DNA from: an uncultured Prevotella sp.
GTDB lineage: Bacteria > Bacteroidota > Bacteroidia > Bacteroidales > Bacteroidaceae
Assembly (NCBI GenBank): GCA_900542795.1
Contig: UQPD01000113.1
Span: 1 to 8,441 of the forward strand
DNA: 8,441 bases
Direction: 5' to 3'
Numbering within the stretch: the first letter of the stretch is position 1; each line of letters begins with the position of its first letter. The position numbers and the translations under genes are program-made. The notes beneath the pieces are model-generated. The model searched no databases and was not told where the DNA came from. It was given only the letters and a program-made list of their open reading frames with translations. This document shows positions 6,141 through 8,441 of this stretch, piece after piece.

Positions 6141-6992
6141 ATGTTACGTATTGCCATACAAGCCAAAGGAAGATTGAATGAAGACACCATGCAGTTGTTA
6201 GCAGATGCAGGGATAGATGTAGCACAAAGCAAACGCAAATTAGTGGCACGTGCTAAGGGATTTCCTATAGAAGTGCTATATCTGCGTGACGACGATATTC
6301 CACAAGCTGTGCATATGGGTGTGGCAGATGTGGGAATTGTAGGACGCAATGAAGTGGCAGAGCGCAATATGGCAGTTGACGAAGTAATGCGTTTGGGCTT
6401 TGGAGCTTGTCGCATTTCGTTGGCAGTGCCACGCGAGGTGGTGTATACAGGACTTGAATGGTTCAACGGACGAACAGTTGCTACCTCTTATCCAACCGTG
6501 TTGCGTAACTTCTTTGCAGAAAAAGGAATTAACGCAGATATTCACGAAATAGCTGGTTCGGTAGAAATAGCTCCTGCTGTGGGTATGGCTGATGCTATAT
6601 TCGATATTGTGTCGTCGGGTGGTACGTTGGTGCAAAATGGTTTGCGCGAGGTAGAAGAAGTGTTCTATAGCGAAGCAGCGTTGGTAGCACATCCAGGACT
6701 TGACGATGAGAAAAAAGCTGAGATAGAAAAACTGAAATTTCGTTTTTCGTCTATAGTCAATAGTCGTGGCTATAAATATGTGTTGATGAACATTCCCACC
6801 GCACTGATTGATGAGGCTGTGCAACTTTTGCCAGCCATGCGTTCGCCCACCATATTGCCACTTGCTGCCGAAGGCTGGTGCTCACTCCATGTGGTATTGC
6901 CCGAAAACGTGTTGTGGGAAAAAGTAGAACAACTCAAACAAATTGGTGCCGAAGGTATCTTGGTGCTGAACCTCGAAAATATGATTCCTTAG
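6141..6992 (+). CDS. hisG: ATP phosphoribosyltransferase, long form
   Basis: This enzyme catalyses the committed first step of histidine synthesis, joining ATP and PRPP to give N1-phosphoribosyl-ATP. At 283 residues it is the homohexameric long form, which carries its own C-terminal regulatory domain (about 207-283) for histidine feedback and so needs no HisZ partner. The N-terminal catalytic part begins LRIAIQAKGRL. The family signature with the PRPP-binding loop lies at about 142-163 (EIAPAVGMADAIFDIVSSGG). VADVGIVGRNEV at 61-72 is also characteristic. The ATG at 6141 fits the family N-terminus exactly; no Shine-Dalgarno sequence precedes it. hisD follows after 33 bases, so the two are probably cotranscribed. 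Feedback inhibition is inferred from the domain, and no transcription attenuator was seen. Confidence 0.97.
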   Translation: MLRIAIQAKGRLNEDTMQLLADAGIDVAQSKRKLVARAKGFPIEVLYLRDDDIPQAVHMGVADVGIVGRNEVAERNMAVDEVMRLGFGACRISLAVPREVVYTGLEWFNGRTVATSYPTVLRNFFAEKGINADIHEIAGSVEIAPAVGMADAIFDIVSSGGTLVQNGLREVEEVFYSEAALVAHPGLDDEKKAEIEKLKFRFSSIVNSRGYKYVLMNIPTALIDEAVQLLPAMRSPTILPLAAEGWCSLHVVLPENVLWEKVEQLKQIGAEGILVLNLENMIP

Positions 6993-6997
6993 CGTGA

Positions 6998-7012
6998 CCC
7001 CCCCAAAAAAAA
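6998..7012 (+). repeat. C7-A8 homopolymer tracts between hisG and hisD
   Basis: Seven C bases (6998-7004) are followed directly by eight A bases (7005-7012), within the 33-base gap and ending 13 bases before the hisD ATG. Such tracts are prone to slippage. Here a length change would alter the leader and spacing of hisD, not its reading frame. Confidence 0.9.
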
Positions 7013-7025
7013 GACAAATAAAGCA

Positions 7026-8297
7026 ATGAATATCATAAACAATCCACAGCCTTGTGAGTGGGCTGCGCTGTGCGAACGTAATGCACCAAGCGATGAACAA
7101 GTGATGGAAAGTGTGCGTGCGATTGTAGAATCCGTACGTAAAGAGGGCGACCAAGCCTTGCGACGTTTTGCTCACGATTTTGATTGTGCTACAATCACTG
7201 ACATAGAACTGACTGACGATGAACGCACCTTGTTGGCTGCACAAACCTCAGCCGAAGTGCAACAAGCCATTCAGCATGCACTGCATAACATACAGGCTTT
7301 TCATAAAGCACAAAAGCCTATGATGGTTGAGGTGGAAACTCAACCCGGTGTGCATTGTGTGCAAAAGGCGGTACCCATTCAGCGTGTGGGATTGTATATT
7401 CCTGGCGGACGTGCACCTTTGTTCTCGACAGTGTTGATGTTGGCTGCTCCAGCTGTTATTGCTGGTTGTAAAGAAATTGTGCTTTGCACTCCGCAAGGAG
7501 CCGATGGACATATTGCTCCCGAAATAATCTATGCTGCCAATATCTGTGGCATTCACCACATCTATCGTGTGGGAGGCGCACAAGCAATAGCAGCCATGGC
7601 TTATGGCACCGAAAGCATTCCGTGTGTGGATAAAATATTTGGTCCTGGCAATCGTTATGTGACGCATGCCAAACAGTTGGTTAGTACGCACACTGCCATT
7701 GATATGCCTGCAGGTCCCTCAGAGGTGTTAGTGATGGCAGACCAAACAGCACATCCCGATTATGTGGCTGCAGACATGCTATCGCAAGCCGAACATGGAC
7801 CCGATAGTCAAGCCATCTTGGTGTGCAACTCTATGACCTTGGCACAACAAGTGGCAGCAGAGGTTGAACGACAAACAGCCTTATTGCCTCGTAGGGAGTT
7901 AGTGGAACAATCTTTGAGTCATAGTCGCATCATTGTGTTGCCTACCCGTCAGGAAATGTTGCAATTCTCGAATGCTTATGCTCCCGAACATCTCATTCTC
8001 TCTGTAGAGAATCCGTGGCAAATGGCAGAGGGTGTAACAGCAGCAGGAAGTGTGTTTGTTGGCAACTATTCGCCAGAATCAGCAGGCGACTATGCCTCGG
8101 GTACAAACCATACTCTGCCTACAAGTGGGTGGGCACGCTCTTATAGTGGAGTAAACATTGACAGCTTTATGCGTAAAATCACTTTTCAAGAACTCACTCA
8201 AGAGGGATTGCAAGCATTGGCTCCTACCATCGTAACCATGGCAGAGGCAGAAGGCTTGCATGCACATGCCCAGGCTGTGAGAGTTCGTAAATCATAA
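7026..8297 (+). CDS. hisD: Histidinol dehydrogenase
   Basis: This zinc enzyme performs the last two steps of histidine synthesis, oxidising L-histidinol through the aldehyde to L-histidine with two NAD+. It has 423 residues, close to the usual length. Visible family motifs are the LYIPGGRAPLFSTVLM segment from 123, VGGAQAIAAMAYGT (182-195), KIFGPGN (203-209) and DMPAGPSEVLV (226-236). By family position the zinc ligands are Q254 and H257 (SQAEHG), D355 (GDYASGTNH) and H414 (EGLHAH). The catalytic pair is E321-H322 in AYAPEHL. All key residues are present. It lies 33 bases after hisG, probably in one transcript. In related genomes hisC and hisB often follow, but here at least 144 bases without a gene come next, so the rest of the pathway lies outside the window. 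Confidence 0.98.
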   Translation: MNIINNPQPCEWAALCERNAPSDEQVMESVRAIVESVRKEGDQALRRFAHDFDCATITDIELTDDERTLLAAQTSAEVQQAIQHALHNIQAFHKAQKPMMVEVETQPGVHCVQKAVPIQRVGLYIPGGRAPLFSTVLMLAAPAVIAGCKEIVLCTPQGADGHIAPEIIYAANICGIHHIYRVGGAQAIAAMAYGTESIPCVDKIFGPGNRYVTHAKQLVSTHTAIDMPAGPSEVLVMADQTAHPDYVAADMLSQAEHGPDSQAILVCNSMTLAQQVAAEVERQTALLPRRELVEQSLSHSRIIVLPTRQEMLQFSNAYAPEHLILSVENPWQMAEGVTAAGSVFVGNYSPESAGDYASGTNHTLPTSGWARSYSGVNIDSFMRKITFQELTQEGLQALAPTIVTMAEAEGLHAHAQAVRVRKS

Positions 8298-8298
8298 A

Positions 8299-8326
8299 TA
8301 AGTATTAAGTATTAAGTATTAAGTAT
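8299..8326 (+). repeat. Heptamer tandem repeat after hisD
   Basis: Four exact copies of TAAGTAT begin two bases after the hisD stop codon. The unit differs from the heptamer array upstream of hisG but has the same period. It is non-coding. Confidence 0.9.
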
Positions 8327-8338
8327 TACAAACTATTT

Positions 8339-8431
8339 ATGCGCTACGCGATGGGGAAAGAAATTTCCATAAATAAACCCCTTTCGGGTAGGGTGTTCAA
8401 AATCCATGATTTTTTTCTGCACGGTTTTTGA
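8339..8431 (+). other. 30-codon open frame in the hisD downstream region
   Basis: An ATG at 8339 opens a 30-codon frame ending in TGA at 8429-8431. The peptide would start MRYAMGKEIS and end DFFLHGF. Its last third is the dispersed motif shared with the region after cysS. I do not recognise it. There is no clear ribosome-binding site, and it is more likely part of an intergenic repeat than a functional gene. Confidence 0.15.
8394..8431 (+). repeat. Dispersed intergenic motif, copy 2 (after hisD)
   Basis: Positions 8394-8422 match 5633-5661: TGTTCAAAA, TCC, and a T run followed by CTGCAC are shared, with differences between them. Both copies are plus-strand and lie downstream of a plus-strand gene. 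The window ends shortly after, so the full element may extend further. Confidence 0.55.
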
Positions 8432-8441
8432 CCTTGATAAG

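Noticed and set aside
5901..6181. Plus-strand frames of 61 and 87 codons across the heptamer array
   Set aside because: The products are low-complexity Tyr/Leu/Thr/Ile strings made by the 7-base repeat read in shifting frames, and one runs into hisG in another frame.
6276..6824. Open frames antisense to hisG, and a similar one at 7248-7691 antisense to hisD
   Set aside because: Both lie opposite fully conserved biosynthetic enzymes; the products are rich in His, Cys and Ser with no domain.
8377..8389. Small hairpin ACCC/GGGT as the hisD terminator
   Set aside because: The stem is only 4 bp and no T tract follows directly.

Overview
The window looks like chromosomal DNA from an anaerobic member of the Bacteroidota, most likely a Prevotella or Alloprevotella relative. 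Three things point there. The promoter upstream of cysS matches the Bacteroidota consensus (TTTG, 19 bases, TAnnTTTG) exactly. The respiratory genes lie in the Bacteroides-type order frdC-frdA-frdB, with one cytochrome b subunit. The genes lack clear Shine-Dalgarno sequences and have A-rich leaders, as is usual in this phylum. The genus is an inference from protein style only.

Layout. Positions 1-246 hold the 3' flank and a probable intrinsic terminator of the minus-strand frd operon. Positions 247-3807 hold frdB, frdA and frdC, transcribed right to left. They encode a menaquinone-linked fumarate reductase/succinate dehydrogenase: FrdC is the di-haem membrane anchor, FrdB the three-cluster iron-sulfur subunit and FrdA the covalent-FAD catalytic subunit. 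A 23-codon hydrophobic open frame lies in the 123-base gap between frdC and frdA. Positions 3808-4041 are a divergent promoter region. Positions 4042-5529 encode cysteinyl-tRNA synthetase (cysS) on the plus strand, followed by a strong 17-bp hairpin.

Positions 5530-6140 are a 611-base AT-rich intergenic region without a convincing gene. It holds a short dispersed motif, two identical 20-bp perfect palindromes about 66 bp apart, and a heptamer tandem repeat. Positions 6141-8297 hold hisG (long form) and hisD, which catalyse the first and the last steps of histidine biosynthesis. Positions 8298-8441 hold four exact copies of a second heptamer and another copy of the dispersed motif found after cysS. 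No further his gene is seen before the window ends.

The protein-coding content is ordinary housekeeping metabolism, and I found no defence, mobile-element or secondary-metabolite system. The parts worth a second look are non-coding: the twin palindromes, the repeated motif after cysS and hisD, the heptamer arrays on both sides of hisGD, and the possible small membrane peptide inside the frd operon.
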